Positions 17,974 through 28,156 are shown, counted from the stretch's first letter. The stretch: 64,000 bases of DNA from Providencia rettgeri (GCA_900455085.1 UGTZ01000001.1:2448501-2512500), one strand, 5' to 3'. Notes: generated by a model from the letters alone, not told the origin. Numbers and translations: made by a program.

Positions 17974-18751
17974 GTTACTATTACCTGGCTGGATAGCAGG
18001 CATGCTACTTGCCATTGCGGCAGGTCCTCTAGGCTCTTTTGTTGTGTGGCGCCGAATGTCCTATTTTGGCGATACGCTAGCTCATGCTTCATTGTTAGGG
18101 GTCGCATTTGGGCTTCTATTAAATATCAACCCATTCTATGCCGTTATTGCTGTAACTTTACTATTAGCCTTAATTTTAGTTTGGCTAGAAAAACGCCCAC
18201 AACTTGCCGTTGATACTTTACTGGGTATTATGGCACACAGTTCACTGTCTTTAGGTTTAGTCGTTGTTAGCTTAATGGCTAATGTCCGAGTTGACCTAAT
18301 GGCTTACTTATTTGGTGACTTACTCTCAGTAAGCTATGAAGATATTATAACGATTTTTATTGGCGTTATTGTCGTTTGTGGGTTGCTTTTTTATCGTTGG
18401 CGGGCACTTTTGTCCATAACGGTTAGCCCTGAGCTTGCTTTTGTTGATGGCATTAATATTCAAAGACTGCGTTTATTACTGATGTTAGTTACCGCATTAA
18501 CAATTGGTATCGCTATGAAATTTGTTGGGGCGTTAATTATTACGTCTTTATTGATTATTCCTGCGGCAACGGCTCGGCGTTTTGCTCGAACACCTGAGCA
18601 GATGGCCTTCATCGCTGTCTTAATTGGTATGATTGCTGTAACCGGGGGACTAACTCTCTCTGCTTTCTACGATACCCCTGCTGGGCCTTCAGTCGTGTTG
18701 GTATCGGCTATTCTATTTGTACTAAGCTTAGCAATAAAAGCGAAAAATTAA
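17966..18751 (+). CDS. znuB: Zinc ABC transporter permease ZnuB
   Basis: A 261-residue integral membrane protein with eight or so helices, the same length as E. coli ZnuB. It forms the Zn2+ channel of the ZnuABC importer. I chose the ATG at 17966 (MIELLLPGW) over an upstream frame start because it overlaps the znuC stop and matches the family N-terminus. Segments such as GDTLAHASLLGVAFG are typical of the ABC-3 family. It is followed by a near-perfect terminator. Confidence 0.96.
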   Translation: MIELLLPGWIAGMLLAIAAGPLGSFVVWRRMSYFGDTLAHASLLGVAFGLLLNINPFYAVIAVTLLLALILVWLEKRPQLAVDTLLGIMAHSSLSLGLVVVSLMANVRVDLMAYLFGDLLSVSYEDIITIFIGVIVVCGLLFYRWRALLSITVSPELAFVDGINIQRLRLLLMLVTALTIGIAMKFVGALIITSLLIIPAATARRFARTPEQMAFIAVLIGMIAVTGGLTLSAFYDTPAGPSVVLVSAILFVLSLAIKAKN

Positions 18752-18803
18752 TTTAAGCTTTAAGCTACATAATTCCAGTCATTACATACTATTTTTAATG
18801 CAA

Positions 18804-18840
18804 ATGGCCCCAACATTGAAAACAATGTTGGGGCCATATT
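18804..18840 (+). terminator. Strong terminator between znuB and ruvB
   Basis: A perfect fifteen-base-pair stem ATGGCCCCAACATTG / CAATGTTGGGGCCAT at 18804-18818 and 18823-18837 with an AAAA loop, followed by ATTTATT. It lies between convergent znuB and ruvB and probably works for both. Confidence 0.9.
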
Positions 18841-18856
18841 TATTCATTTAATATAA

Positions 18857-19871
18857 TTAAATTTCTTTAGGCGTTAAACCAAAGTGGTTATACGCATGAA
18901 CCGTCGCCATTCGACCTCTAGGGGTACGCTGAATAAAACCTTGCTGGATAAGATAAGGCTCTAAAACATCCTCTATGGTTTTCACGCTCCTCCCCAATGG
19001 CTGCTGCGAGGTTATCAACACCAACAGGACCACCCATAAATTTATCAATGATAGCAACTAGAAGCTTTCTATCTAAATAATCAAAACCTGCAGCATCGAC
19101 ATTTAACATGTCCAAAGCTTGGTTAGCAATTAGCCCATCAATCGAACCATCACCTTTCACTTGAGCAAAATCCCGCACACGACGTAACAAACGGTTAGTG
19201 ATACGTGGAGTTCCCCTTGAACGCATCGCAACTTGTAGCGCACCTTCTTCGGTGATATCTAACCCCATATATTGGGCACTACGCTTGACAATATGTTGTA
19301 AATCATCAACTTGATAAAATTCTAGCCGTTGCACAATACCAAAGCGATCACGTAATGGTGATGTGAGCGACCCTGCCCGAGTCGTTGCACCAATTAATGT
19401 GAAAGGCGGAAGATCAATTTTAATCGAGCGCGCTGCAGGCCCTTCACCTATCATGATATCGAGTTGGTAATCTTCCATTGCGGGATAAAGTATTTCCTCA
19501 ACAACTGGGGATAATCGATGGATTTCATCAATAAATAGGACATCATGGGGCTCTAAATTAGTTAGCATGGCAGCTAAATCGCCTGCTTTTTCTAATACGG
19601 GCCCTGAAGTTGTACGCAGATTAACACCGAGTTCATTTGCAACAATCCCTGCTAGAGTTGTTTTTCCTAACCCTGGAGGGCCAAAGATGAGCAGATGGTC
19701 AAGCGCATCGCCTCGCATTTTCGCTGCTTGAATAAATATTTCCATTTGATCTTTAACCTGAGGCTGACCAATATACTCATTCAATAGCTTTTGGGCCTGA
19801 TCGCACGGTCAATAGCTTCTTCATCTGACTGTAATACTTCAGCAGTTATTAGGCGAATCAGCTTCAATCAT
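18857..19871 (-). CDS. ruvB: Holliday junction helicase RuvB, three frameshifts as sequenced
   Basis: RuvB, the hexameric AAA+ motor that drives branch migration with RuvA. The main frame (18918-19784) shows Walker A FGPPGLGKTT, Walker B LFIDEIHR, the sensor region IGATTRAGSLTSPL, and GTPRITNRLLRRVRDFA. The N-terminus is found from an ATG at 19871 (MIEAD) and needs one base removed near 19856 and one added near 19790 to join. The C-terminus (IEDVLEPYLIQQGF to TPKEI) needs one base removed at the T4 run 18979-18982. The protein sequence is otherwise family-like throughout, so I treat this as one intact gene with sequence errors. It is coupled to ruvA, 16 bases upstream. Confidence 0.9.
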
Positions 19872-19887
19872 ATTAAAATTCTCTCAA

Positions 19888-20510
19888 TCAAAGTGCGGCA
19901 CGAAGGGCATCACGGATCAAATGTTTCAGAATCGCTATCCGGTTTTGCAACTTTACTCACCATTCGACTTGCTTCTTGTGGTTTATACCCTAAAGCAATC
20001 AATGCGGCGGCAGCTTCTGCTTCGATATCCGCCATATTGGGGAACTTTACTGTTTACATTTGGCAGATTAATGTCGCTATTTGGATTAAATAAATCCCCA
20101 TTGAGGCCTTTTGAAGCGGTCTTTCATTTCGACCACTAAACGTTCTGCGGTTTTCTTACCAATTCCAGGTAATTTAACCAGTGATGCAATAGCTTCTTGT
20201 TCGATAGCGGGAAACAAATTGTTGAGCAGACATACCGGATAAAATCGCGAGGGCTAATTTGGGGCCAACACCATTTACTTTGATCAGCTCTTTAAATAAT
20301 GCCCTTTCTTGCTTATCGTTTAAAACCATAGAGCAACTGGCATCTTCACGAACAACAAAGTGAGTAAAAAACAATAGCTTCCTGACCAATATCGGGCAGT
20401 TCATAGAAACAAGTCATTGGCATATGGACTTCATAACCGACACCTTGTAGTTCTAATAATACGATTGGAGGTTGCTTTTCTAAAACAATACCACGTAAAC
20501 GACCTATCAC
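19888..20510 (-). CDS. ruvA: Holliday junction DNA-binding protein RuvA, several frameshifts as sequenced
   Basis: RuvA binds four-way junctions as a tetramer and recruits RuvB. It can be read through from a GTG at 20510 (VIGRLRGIVLEKQPP) behind GAGGG, across about seven one-base indels, to a TGA at 19888-19890 (ending LIRDALRAAL). The longest unbroken piece (20174-20404) holds the helix-hairpin-helix region KVNGVGPKLALAILSGM. The second HhH, VKLPGIGKKTAERL, is in another frame. Downstream, DIEAEAAAALIALGYKPQEA is the RuvB-binding domain III. Nearly every break is one extra base in a run of two to six. Such density in a conserved gene points to sequencing error, not decay. Confidence 0.85.
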
Positions 20511-20590
20511 ATTGAAGCCCTCTATTACTAACTAAACCTTGAGCAGGTTGGTTTATTATCATTAATACTGTTGTTTATACCACAAAAAAT

Positions 20591-20609
20591 GCTGGATGCC
20601 ATATCCAGC
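20591..20609 (-). terminator. Terminator after ruvC
   Basis: Stem GCTGGAT / ATCCAGC at 20591-20597 and 20603-20609 with a five-base loop. On the reverse strand it is followed by ATTTTTTGTGG. It lies 45 bases past the ruvC stop and separates ruvC from ruvAB. Confidence 0.8.
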
Positions 20610-20653
20610 TACACGCTATTTATTAATAAGCAATTCTGTTTAAGATAAACTCG

Positions 20654-21177
20654 CTATCTTAAACGTCCACGAGTTAAAACTAACCGTGGGGTCGCCAACT
20701 TTTAAAAGATTTTGATTGAAATGGCAATGTGTAATCGCAATTGCCAAAGCATCTGCTGCGTCAGACTGTGGGCTCGCTGACAATTTTTAGAATTGATTTA
20801 ACCATATGCTGTACTTGGCTTTTTTCTGCGGCTCCCGTACCTACAACTGTTTGTTTGACCTGACGAGCTGCATATTCAAATACGGGTATATTCATGTTTG
20901 CAGCAGCAACAATGGCCACGCCTCTCGCTTGCCCAAGTTTTAATGCGGAGTCCGCATTCTTCGCCATAAAAACTTGTTCAATGGATAGTACATCCGGTTG
21001 ATATTGTGTGATAATTTCCGAGACACCCGCGTAAATTCGTTGCAGACGACTTGGTAAATCATCAACTTGTGTACGGATACACCCACTACCTAAATACAGT
21101 AGTTGCCGGCCTTGCTGGCGAATAACACCGTATCCCGTAACACGAGAACCGGGGTCAATACCTAAAATAATCGCCAT
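20654..21177 (-). CDS. ruvC: Holliday junction resolvase RuvC, frameshifted near its 3' end
   Basis: RuvC nicks Holliday junctions symmetrically in concert with RuvAB. The frame from 21177 (MAIILGIDPGSRVTGYGVI) shows the catalytic Asp7 of the RNase H fold and the IEQVFMAKNADSALKLGQARG segment with its catalytic Glu. It breaks near 20788 at an extra base in an A run. The next frame gives LSASPQSDAADALAIAITHCHF, with the two further acidic catalytic residues. A second indel gives the family ending LTRGRLR at a TAG (20654-20656). The ribosome site GGAGG is rather far (about 17 bases) from the ATG. The gene is single and lies between ruvA and yebC. Confidence 0.9.
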
Positions 21178-21360
21178 ATAAATTTTACTGTATACCTCCT
21201 TTATATTAATCATGTTGTTCTAATAAGCTTCATAATACTATCAATTTCAACTAAATAGCTATTTGAATAGCTGATAAAAACTAAAAGCGAGTTAGCTCGT
21301 TGATATAGAAGAAAGTATAGCGGATAAGGGAAAGGAAAGAGTAGAAGGCGTTAGAGAAAA

Positions 21361-21375
21361 CAGGCTGCGCCAGCC
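21361..21375 (-). terminator. Possible terminator after yebC
   Basis: A short GC-rich hairpin GGCTG / CAGCC with a three-base loop at 21363-21375, followed on the reverse strand by TGTTTTC. It lies 58 bases past the yebC stop. The stem is only five pairs and the T-tract is short, so this is tentative. Confidence 0.45.
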
Positions 21376-21432
21376 CGCTTTCTCTACGCGGATTATGCTA
21401 AATGACTATGCCGCCATTTAGTGCCTCACAAA

Positions 21433-22176
21433 TTACAGTGTGGCAGCGACTTCGTCAGAAATATCACCATTGTGGTAAACTTCCTGTACATCGTCTGAAT
21501 CTTCTAACATATCAATAAGACGTAACAATTTAGGCGCCGTTTCAGCATCCAGCTCTGCTTTGGTCGACGGGATCATTGATACTTCTGCAGCTTCACTGGT
21601 AAAACCCGCAGCATCTAATGCGTCTTTCACTTCACCAAAAGTTTCTGGCGTTGTGTAAACATCGATTGCACCATCATCATAAGTTTCAACATCATCAGCA
21701 CCCGCTTCTAATGCCGCTTCCATTATGGCATCTTCATCAACGCCCGGTGCATAAGTGATCACGCCGCGTTTAGTAAATAAGTAAGAAACGGAGCCGTCTG
21801 TACCCAAGTTACCACCTGTTTTAGTGAATGCATGGCGCACTTCTGAAACAGTACGGTTACGGTTATCACTTAAGCATTCAACCATAACTGCCTGTCCGCC
21901 CGGGCCATAACCTTCATAAATGATGGTTTCCATATTATCGTTATCATCATTACCAACACCACGTGCGATAGCACGGTTTAAGGTGTCACGAGTCATGTTG
22001 TTCGATAATGCTTTATCCACCGCTGCACGTAAACGTGGGTTTGTTGCGGGATCACCACCACCTAAGCGGGCTGCTGTGACTAATTCACGGATAATTTTAG
22101 TGAAAATTTTACCGCGCTTAGCATCTTGTGCCGCTTTACGGTGTTTGGTGTTGGCCCATTTACTATGACCTGCCAT
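21433..22176 (-). CDS. yebC: YebC/PmpR-family protein
   Basis: A 247-residue member of the TACO1/YebC family, starting MAGHSKWANTKHRKAAQDAK, the universal signature. Members were long annotated as transcriptional regulators. Recent work ties the family to ribosome translation of difficult sequences such as polyproline. The characteristic acidic middle region (DEDAIMEAALEAGADDVETYDDG) is present. The gene follows nudB by 30 bases and is the last of an aspS-nudB-yebC operon, as in E. coli. It is unbroken, unlike its neighbours on both sides. Confidence 0.94.
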   Translation of the reverse strand: MAGHSKWANTKHRKAAQDAKRGKIFTKIIRELVTAARLGGGDPATNPRLRAAVDKALSNNMTRDTLNRAIARGVGNDDNDNMETIIYEGYGPGGQAVMVECLSDNRNRTVSEVRHAFTKTGGNLGTDGSVSYLFTKRGVITYAPGVDEDAIMEAALEAGADDVETYDDGAIDVYTTPETFGEVKDALDAAGFTSEAAEVSMIPSTKAELDAETAPKLLRLIDMLEDSDDVQEVYHNGDISDEVAATL

Positions 22177-22206
22177 GAAATATCTCCAAAAAACGTCAAT
22201 AAATAA

Positions 22207-22637
22207 TTAAACAGCAAATTCTAAAATAGCCTGACTATTGCTCCAGGATTTCGTTAAGCTCGCCGCTTCATCAGGGGCTAGCCAACGATATTCGCTGTGT
22301 TCCGTCAGTAATGGCATTTTTTCTTCACTTTGCACCATTTTAACCAATGTTCTTTGCAATGCGTAACATCAGGTGCATAACGATGCCTGAAATGTGGGAA
22401 AATTTCAAAGATGATACTGTGCGACAAATCTTGCAGCTGGTTTTGTTCAACCTCAAAACCCGTTTCTTCTTTAATTTCACGACACGCCGTTTCATACGGC
22501 GTTTCATCAGGCTCCAAACTTCCGGTCACTGATTGCCAGAAGTCTGGGTCGTCTTTACGTCGTAACATAAGCACCCGTCCACTACTTTGAGCCACAATAA
22601 TGACTAATATCGATTCCGGGCGCTTATATTTTTTCAT
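22207..22637 (-). CDS. nudB: Dihydroneopterin triphosphate diphosphatase NudB, one frameshift as sequenced
   Basis: A Nudix hydrolase that removes pyrophosphate from dihydroneopterin triphosphate in folate synthesis. The frame from 22637 (MKKYKRPESILVIIV) carries the Nudix box GSLEPDETPYETACREIKEETGF. It breaks near 22340, where adding one A restores MVQSEEKMPLLTEHSEYRWL and the family C-terminus to a TAA at 22207-22209. The rebuilt length of about 143 residues is near that of E. coli NudB (150). It starts 5 bases after the aspS stop. Confidence 0.9.
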
Positions 22638-22642
22638 TGAAC

Positions 22643-24415
22643 TTACTCTTCGTCTTTCGCAACCACGGCGATAGCGAGCTCCGTCAATGCATCAGGATTC
22701 GCATGGCTTGGAGCATTCGTCATTAAACATGCTGCCGCTGTTGTTTTCGGGAAAGCAATAACATCACGAATATTATCGGTTCCTGTTAACAGCATCACTA
22801 AACGGTCAAGACCAAAGGCTAATCCTGCGTGTGGTGGCGTGCCATATTTCAATGCATCTAATAAGAAGCCAAATTTTTCGCGTTGGTCTTCTTCATTAAT
22901 GCCTAAAATACTAAATACCGTTTGTTGCATTTCATTGCGGTGAATACGTACTGAACCACCGCCAACTTCGTAACCATTGATGACCATATCATACGCATTA
23001 GCAACGGCTTCTTCGGGTTTACTGGGCCAATTCTTCAGGTGAGAAATCTTTAGGAGAAGTAAATGGATGGTGCATCGCAGTTAACCCGCCCTCACCATTA
23101 TCTTTCAAACATTGGGAAATCAATCACCCACAGTGGCTGCCAGCTATTTAAATCGGTTAATTCAAAGTCACGACCGACTTTCAAACGTAGCGCGCCCATT
23201 GAATCGGTTACGACATTTTTTGCACCCGCACCGAATAACAAGATATCGCCATCAACTGCGCCTGTGCGGTCTAGTAACTGGTTAATCACATCTTCATTCA
23301 AGAATTTTTGCGACTGGGCTTTGAATACCTTCAAGGCCTTGAGCTCGTTCGTTAACTTTCATCCAAGCCAAGCCTTTCGCACCATAATACCGACAAATTG
23401 ACCATATTCGTCGATTTGCTTACGCGTCATAGCAGCGCCACCTGGGACTTTCAGAGCCGCAACACGGCCTTTCGGGTCGTTTGCTGGACCTGAGAACACC
23501 GCAAATTCAACACCTTTTACGATATCCGCGACGTCCACTAACTCCATTGGGTTACGTAGGTCTGGTTTATCTGAGCCATAACGACGCATAGCTTCTGCAA
23601 AGGTCATGATTGGGAAGTTACCTAAATCAACCCCTTTTACCTCTAACCATAAATTACGGATCATACGTTCCATAATTTCACGCACTTGCTCTGCGGTCAT
23701 AAACGAGGTTTCAACATCGATTTGGGTAAATTCAGGTTGACGATCTGCTCGTAAGTCTTCATCACGGAAGCATTTTTACGATTTGGTAATAACGGTCAAT
23801 ACCAGACATCATCAGCAATTGTTTAAACAACTGAGGTGATTGCGGTAATGCATAAAATTTACCTTTATGAACACGGCTTGGTACTAAATAGTCACGAGCA
23901 CCTTCTGGTGTTGCTTTGGTTAACATTGGTGTCTCAACGTCCAAGAACCCTTCGTTATCCATAAAATTACGAACAAAGCTGGTGATTTTGGCGCGCGTGC
24001 GCAGACGCTCAGACATCTCTGGGCGGCGTAAATCTAAATAACGATATTTTAAACGACGCTCTTCTGTATTCGTTTGGTTGCTATCTAATGGCAACGGCTC
24101 TGACTTATTAAAAACATTCAGTTCTTCAGCAAATACTTCAATCTCGCCCGTTGCCATGTCTTTATTTTTTTGGCTATCTGGACGTGCGCGTACTGTCCCT
24201 GTGATTTGGATACAGAACTCATTACGCAGCTCTGACGCTTTTTCAAATATGTCTTTACGATCGGGATCGAAGAAAACTTGCACGATACCTTCACGGTCAC
24301 GCATATCGATAAAAATCAAACCACCTAGATCGCGACGGCGGTTTACCCATCCACTAAGAGTGACCTTTTGGCCTTCGTGAGCGATGTTTAACTGCCCACA
24401 ATAATTAGTACGCAT
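22643..24415 (-). CDS. aspS: Aspartyl-tRNA synthetase, about six frameshifts as sequenced
   Basis: Class II AspRS, an essential gene, expected at about 590 residues. The span fits exactly. Four frames in order (23762-24415, 23359-23700, 23098-23334, 22643-22987) give the OB-fold anticodon-binding domain (MRTNYCGQLNIAHEGQ onward), motif 2 region, the GAD insertion domain, and motif 3 within GLAFGLDRLVMLLTG. One-base corrections near 23776, 23378, 23295, 23110 and 23030 join them with continuous conserved sequence. Because cells cannot lose AspRS and no second copy is visible, these are most simply sequencing errors. First gene of the aspS-nudB-yebC operon. Confidence 0.92.
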
Positions 24416-24910
24416 ACAATATCCTTTTACTCAGCTTGTTGTGCATTTGCTTGCTGCGGAAATTTGGCATTTTGCTGAACATTGAGCTGAAAATTCAGAA
24501 TGTCAAAAAGGCAGACATTATACAGGAAATTCTGTTAGACAAATAGTTACGTATTCTACATAACACGTAAACCATTTTGTTTTTAATCATATTTTCATCA
24601 ATTATTGTTGTGGCTAATCAACAATAACAAGATTGAATGGCGAGATAGACGCCTATCATGATGATCCTATCGATTTTAAGGGACTATCCGCACCATGTAC
24701 ATATTGCAGCAGAGGTTTATTTTGTTAGTTCGATGTCTTTTTGAGCAAAGTAACATCACTTAATGTTTTCCAATTCAACTATTGATTAATAAATACTTCT
24801 TTAATCATTAATCTTTCTATTTCAGAATCGTTACCTTTTTCAGTTTGCTATAATCACAACAGACAGATATAACGCTGAATTAATCACCATCTGCAGTTTA
24901 AGGATTGCCC
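24416..24910. other. Non-coding region between aspS and a lipoprotein gene
   Basis: Nearly 500 bases holding the divergent promoters of aspS and the lipoprotein gene. An inverted repeat TTATTGTTG / CAACAATAA with an eight-base spacer lies at 24602-24627. It is AT-rich and has no T-tract, so an operator is as likely as a terminator. I see no supported gene. Confidence 0.35.
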
Positions 24911-25235
24911 ATGAAAAAATTGTTACTTGCCACTTCCATGTTTGTACTACTCGCTGGATGCCAAAACATGAAACCCCGCAGAGACTGATAATACAAAAAC
25001 TTTTTACATCGATTCTTCACTTGCTGATTGTATGGGAGTTGTCCCAATGAAGTGCATGAAAGTGAAAGAAAACCCAAGTGATGACTGGCAACTTTTTTAT
25101 AGTTCAATTCAAGGCTTCGAGTACCAACCAGGCTTCTCTTATACCTTGCAAGTTAAGCAATTTGATGTACCAAACCCACCTGCTGATGCACCAAGTATTC
25201 GTTATGAATTGGTAAAAATCGTTGAGAAAAAATAA
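24911..25235 (+). CDS. DUF4377-type lipoprotein, one frameshift as sequenced
   Basis: A small lipoprotein. It opens MKKLLLATSMFVLLAGCQN, with an LLAGC lipobox (Cys17), behind AAGGA. The frame breaks at the CCCC run at 24973-24976. Removing one C joins NMKPAETDNTKTFYIDSSLADCMG to a frame ending at 25235. The C-terminal part (VPMKCMKVKENPSDDWQLFY onward) resembles the DUF4377 domain found in HslJ-like heat-shock lipoproteins. Rebuilt length is about 107 residues. Outer-membrane location is expected but function is not known. It stands alone. Confidence 0.75.
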
Positions 25236-25343
25236 TTTTTAAACAATATAATTTAAGTCATTAAGTAATTTTATCATTTTACTTAATGACTCACTTACAG
25301 CAATAATTCTCTTATCATCGTTAAATAACAGAGTGGCCATATT

Positions 25344-25748
25344 ATGAGTGCTAAAATCATTGATAAGCTTGGGTTAATCACCTTATCAGATCACAAAATT
25401 GCGATGGTACGTTCCCATAATAAAAGTTTGTTTTACATCCCCGGCGGAAAACGCGAACAAGGCGAGACTGATGAACAAGCGCTCTGCCGTGAGATTAGCG
25501 AAGAATTAAAACTTGAGCTAGATGCCGCTTCTATCCGGTTTTATGGTGAGTTTATTGGCCCTGCTGATGGAAAAACAGATGGAACGCAAGTCCGTATTCG
25601 TTGCTACTTTGCAGACTATCAAGGCGAGCCACACCCTGCTGCTGAGATTGCTGAGCTAGATTGGTTCAGCATTGACGATTTACCGCGCTGCTCAACCACG
25701 GCGGTGACTATTTTAACTCGCTTAAAGAAAGAAGGTTTGATCAACTAG
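25344..25748 (+). CDS. Nudix hydrolase, substrate unknown
   Basis: A 134-residue single-domain Nudix protein with the box GGKREQGETDEQALCREISEEL at about 35-56. It fits GX5EX7REUXEE. Nudix enzymes hydrolyse nucleoside diphosphates linked to another moiety, and the sequence does not reveal which substrate this one uses. It is not NudB, which lies separately at 22.2-22.6 kb. It stands alone between the lipoprotein gene and yecN. Confidence 0.85.
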   Translation: MSAKIIDKLGLITLSDHKIAMVRSHNKSLFYIPGGKREQGETDEQALCREISEELKLELDAASIRFYGEFIGPADGKTDGTQVRIRCYFADYQGEPHPAAEIAELDWFSIDDLPRCSTTAVTILTRLKKEGLIN

Positions 25749-25897
25749 AGCATGAGGACTACCCAAAAAAGTTGTGATTTCATTTGTCTAACGGCTTTTT
25801 AGGATTTACAATTCACAAAATATTGTTAATACCCATTACTATAACTTATATTTTTAGGTGTTTTCATAGTTTGATTCGTTTTATGGTGGAGTAAAAA

Positions 25898-26296
25898 ATG
25901 GTCAGCTCTTTGTACGCTGTACTGGGTGCCTTACTGCTGCTTAGATTATCCTTAAATGTTGTGAAGCTGCGTAATCAATACCGTATAGCTTATGGTGATG
26001 GCGGTTTTTATGAGTTGCAAACCGCAATCCGCGTTCATGGTAATGCCATCGAATACATTCCCATCTCATTAATTTTATTGCTTTTAATGGAAATGAATGG
26101 CGCACAAGTGTGGATGATTCATATTTGTGGCCTGATCTTAATTGCCGGTCGAATACTGCACTCTTATGGTTTGAAAAATCACGATTACTCATATCGCCGT
26201 TCAGGCATGGTAGCAACTTACCTTGCAATGGCACTGATGGTTATCGCCAATACTTATTACCTACCTTGGCTGCAAATCGTTTCATTTAATCTTTAG
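25898..26296 (+). CDS. yecN: MAPEG-family membrane protein YecN
   Basis: A 132-residue protein with four hydrophobic helices of the MAPEG family (membrane-associated eicosanoid and glutathione metabolism). Characteristic motifs are YRIAYGDGGF, a conserved RVHGNAIEYIP stretch, and HICGLILIAGRILHSYG. The E. coli orthologue also lies just upstream of cmoA. No bacterial substrate is established. GGTGGAG lies upstream of the ATG. Confidence 0.92.
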   Translation: MVSSLYAVLGALLLLRLSLNVVKLRNQYRIAYGDGGFYELQTAIRVHGNAIEYIPISLILLLLMEMNGAQVWMIHICGLILIAGRILHSYGLKNHDYSYRRSGMVATYLAMALMVIANTYYLPWLQIVSFNL

Positions 26297-26427
26297 TTTT
26301 TACTCTCTGTAACGGCACAAGTTATTAATGTGCCGCTCATTATTTCATTGCTTATGGATTGATTTTCAGTAGACAGCCTTTCTGATACAATCCTTTACTA
26401 CTTTTGTTTTTGCTTAATACAGAACTT

Positions 26428-27177
26428 ATGTCAAACTCAGATCCAACCTCAAAAGATCGCCTTTTCTCTGCGCCTATCGCTAACCTTGGTGACTGGCAAT
26501 TCGATGAAAAAGTTGCTGAAGTATTCCCTGATATGATCCAACGCTCCGTGCCAGGGTACTCTAATATTATTACGATGATTGGCATGCTTGCGGGTCGTTT
26601 TGTCAAACCCCACAGCCATGTTTACGATTTAGGCTGCTCTTTAGGTGCAGCAACCTTATCAATAAGGCGTAATATTACAGTAGAAAAAAGCAAAATTATT
26701 GCTGTTGATAACTCTCCGGCTATGGTTGAACGTTGCCGCCGCCATATTGATGCCTATCGAGCGGATACACCGGTTGACGTTATAGAAGGTGATATTCGTG
26801 ATGTAAATATCGAAAATGCTTCCATGGTTGTGCTCAATTTTACTTTACAGTTTCTCAACCCAGAAGATCGCCAATTATTACTCAGTAAAATATATCAAGG
26901 GCTACAACCCGGCGGTATTTTAGTCCTTTCCGAGAAGTTTAACTTCGAAGACAAAGAAATCGGTGAGTTATTATTCAATATGCACCACGATTTCAAGCGG
27001 GCAAATGGCTATAGCGAATTAGAAATCAGCCAAAAACGTAGCATGCTAGAAAATGTGATGCTCACAGATTCTGTTGATGCACATAAAGCGCGTTTAAAAA
27101 ATGCCGGTTTTACTCACTGTGAAGTTTGGTTCCAGTGCTTTAATTTTGGTTCACTGTTAGCCATCAAAGAGGTCTAG
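26428..27177 (+). CDS. cmoA: Carboxy-S-adenosyl-L-methionine synthase CmoA
   Basis: A 249-residue SAM-fold enzyme that makes carboxy-SAM from SAM and prephenate, the donor for cmo5U34 tRNA wobble modification. The cofactor motif VYDLGCSLGAATLS, AVDNSPAMVERC and the long conserved HHDFKRANGYSELEISQK segment identify it. I start at 26428 (MSNSDPTSKDRLFS) to match the family. The open frame extends eight codons further upstream without a ribosome site. cmoB follows after a two-base gap. Confidence 0.94.
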   Translation: MSNSDPTSKDRLFSAPIANLGDWQFDEKVAEVFPDMIQRSVPGYSNIITMIGMLAGRFVKPHSHVYDLGCSLGAATLSIRRNITVEKSKIIAVDNSPAMVERCRRHIDAYRADTPVDVIEGDIRDVNIENASMVVLNFTLQFLNPEDRQLLLSKIYQGLQPGGILVLSEKFNFEDKEIGELLFNMHHDFKRANGYSELEISQKRSMLENVMLTDSVDAHKARLKNAGFTHCEVWFQCFNFGSLLAIKEV

Positions 27178-27179
27178 GC

Positions 27180-28151
27180 ATGATTGATTTTGGTCGTTTT
27201 TACCAACAAATTGCCGTTGGCCCGCTAAGTCATTGGCTTGAAACGCTTCCAGCACAACTTTCAGAATGGAAAAAACAAGGGTTACACGGTGGTTTTTCTT
27301 CATGGGAAAAAATGCTAGATAACCTGCCAATCATGGTTCCTACTGATTTGGATTTACAGCATAGCGTGACAGCGACACGGGAACCCGAGCTCACTGCAGG
27401 CGAGACTCGCCGCCTAAATAATATTCTTCAACAATTAATGCCATGGCGCAAAGGCCCATTTTCTCTCTATGGTGTCAATATTGATACGGAATGGCGCTCC
27501 GATTGGAAATGGGATCGCGTATTACCCCATATTTCATCACTAAAAGACCGTTATGTCTTAGATGTCGGTTGCGGCAGCGGTTATCATATGTGGCGTATGT
27601 TAGGACAAGATGCCAAATTTGTCGTTGGGATTGACCCAACGGAATTATTTCTATGCCAATTTGAAGCAGTAAGAAAGCTATTAGGCGATGATCAACGCGC
27701 TCACTTGTTGCCTTTAGGTATTGAACAACTGCCTGAGTTGAAAGCATTTGATACTGTGTTCTCAATGGGTGTACTTTACCACCGCCGTTCACCACTCGAC
27801 CATTTGTGGCAACTTAAGAATCAATTAGTCAGCGAAGGAGAATTGGTTTTAGAGAGCCTGGTTATTGAGGGGGATGAGTTTCAGTGTTTAATCCCCGGTG
27901 AGCGCTATGCCCAAATGCGTAATGTCTATTTTATACCTTCCGCTAAAATGCTCAAAGTTTGGCTAGAGAAATGTGGTTTTGTCGATGTCCGAATTGTTGA
28001 CCAAGAAGTAACCTCTTTGGAAGAGCAACGCCGCACACAATGGATGAAAACAGATTCACTGGCTGAATTTTTAGACCCCAATGATAAAACTAAAACTATC
28101 GAAGGTTACCCCGCACCACTACGTGCAATTTTAGTTGCCCGTAAGCCATAA
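27180..28151 (+). CDS. cmoB: tRNA U34 carboxymethyltransferase CmoB
   Basis: A 323-residue enzyme, the same length as in E. coli. It transfers the carboxymethyl group of carboxy-SAM to 5-hydroxyuridine at tRNA position 34, widening wobble decoding. The cofactor-binding motif VLDVGCGSGYHMWRML lies near 123-138. The MGVLYHRRSPLDHLWQLK segment is conserved. Coupled to cmoA. A hairpin terminator follows closely. Confidence 0.96.
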   Translation: MIDFGRFYQQIAVGPLSHWLETLPAQLSEWKKQGLHGGFSSWEKMLDNLPIMVPTDLDLQHSVTATREPELTAGETRRLNNILQQLMPWRKGPFSLYGVNIDTEWRSDWKWDRVLPHISSLKDRYVLDVGCGSGYHMWRMLGQDAKFVVGIDPTELFLCQFEAVRKLLGDDQRAHLLPLGIEQLPELKAFDTVFSMGVLYHRRSPLDHLWQLKNQLVSEGELVLESLVIEGDEFQCLIPGERYAQMRNVYFIPSAKMLKVWLEKCGFVDVRIVDQEVTSLEEQRRTQWMKTDSLAEFLDPNDKTKTIEGYPAPLRAILVARKP

Positions 28152-28156
28152 AGATA

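Noticed and set aside
18857..24415. Many short separate genes in the ruv-aspS region
   Set aside because: They are pieces of conserved genes separated by one-base indels, not independent small genes.
24670..24760. A 28-codon forward frame in the aspS-lipoprotein gap (starting MMILSILRDYPHH)
   Set aside because: Too short, no good ribosome site, and the faint resemblance to an acetyltransferase start is not enough to call a remnant.
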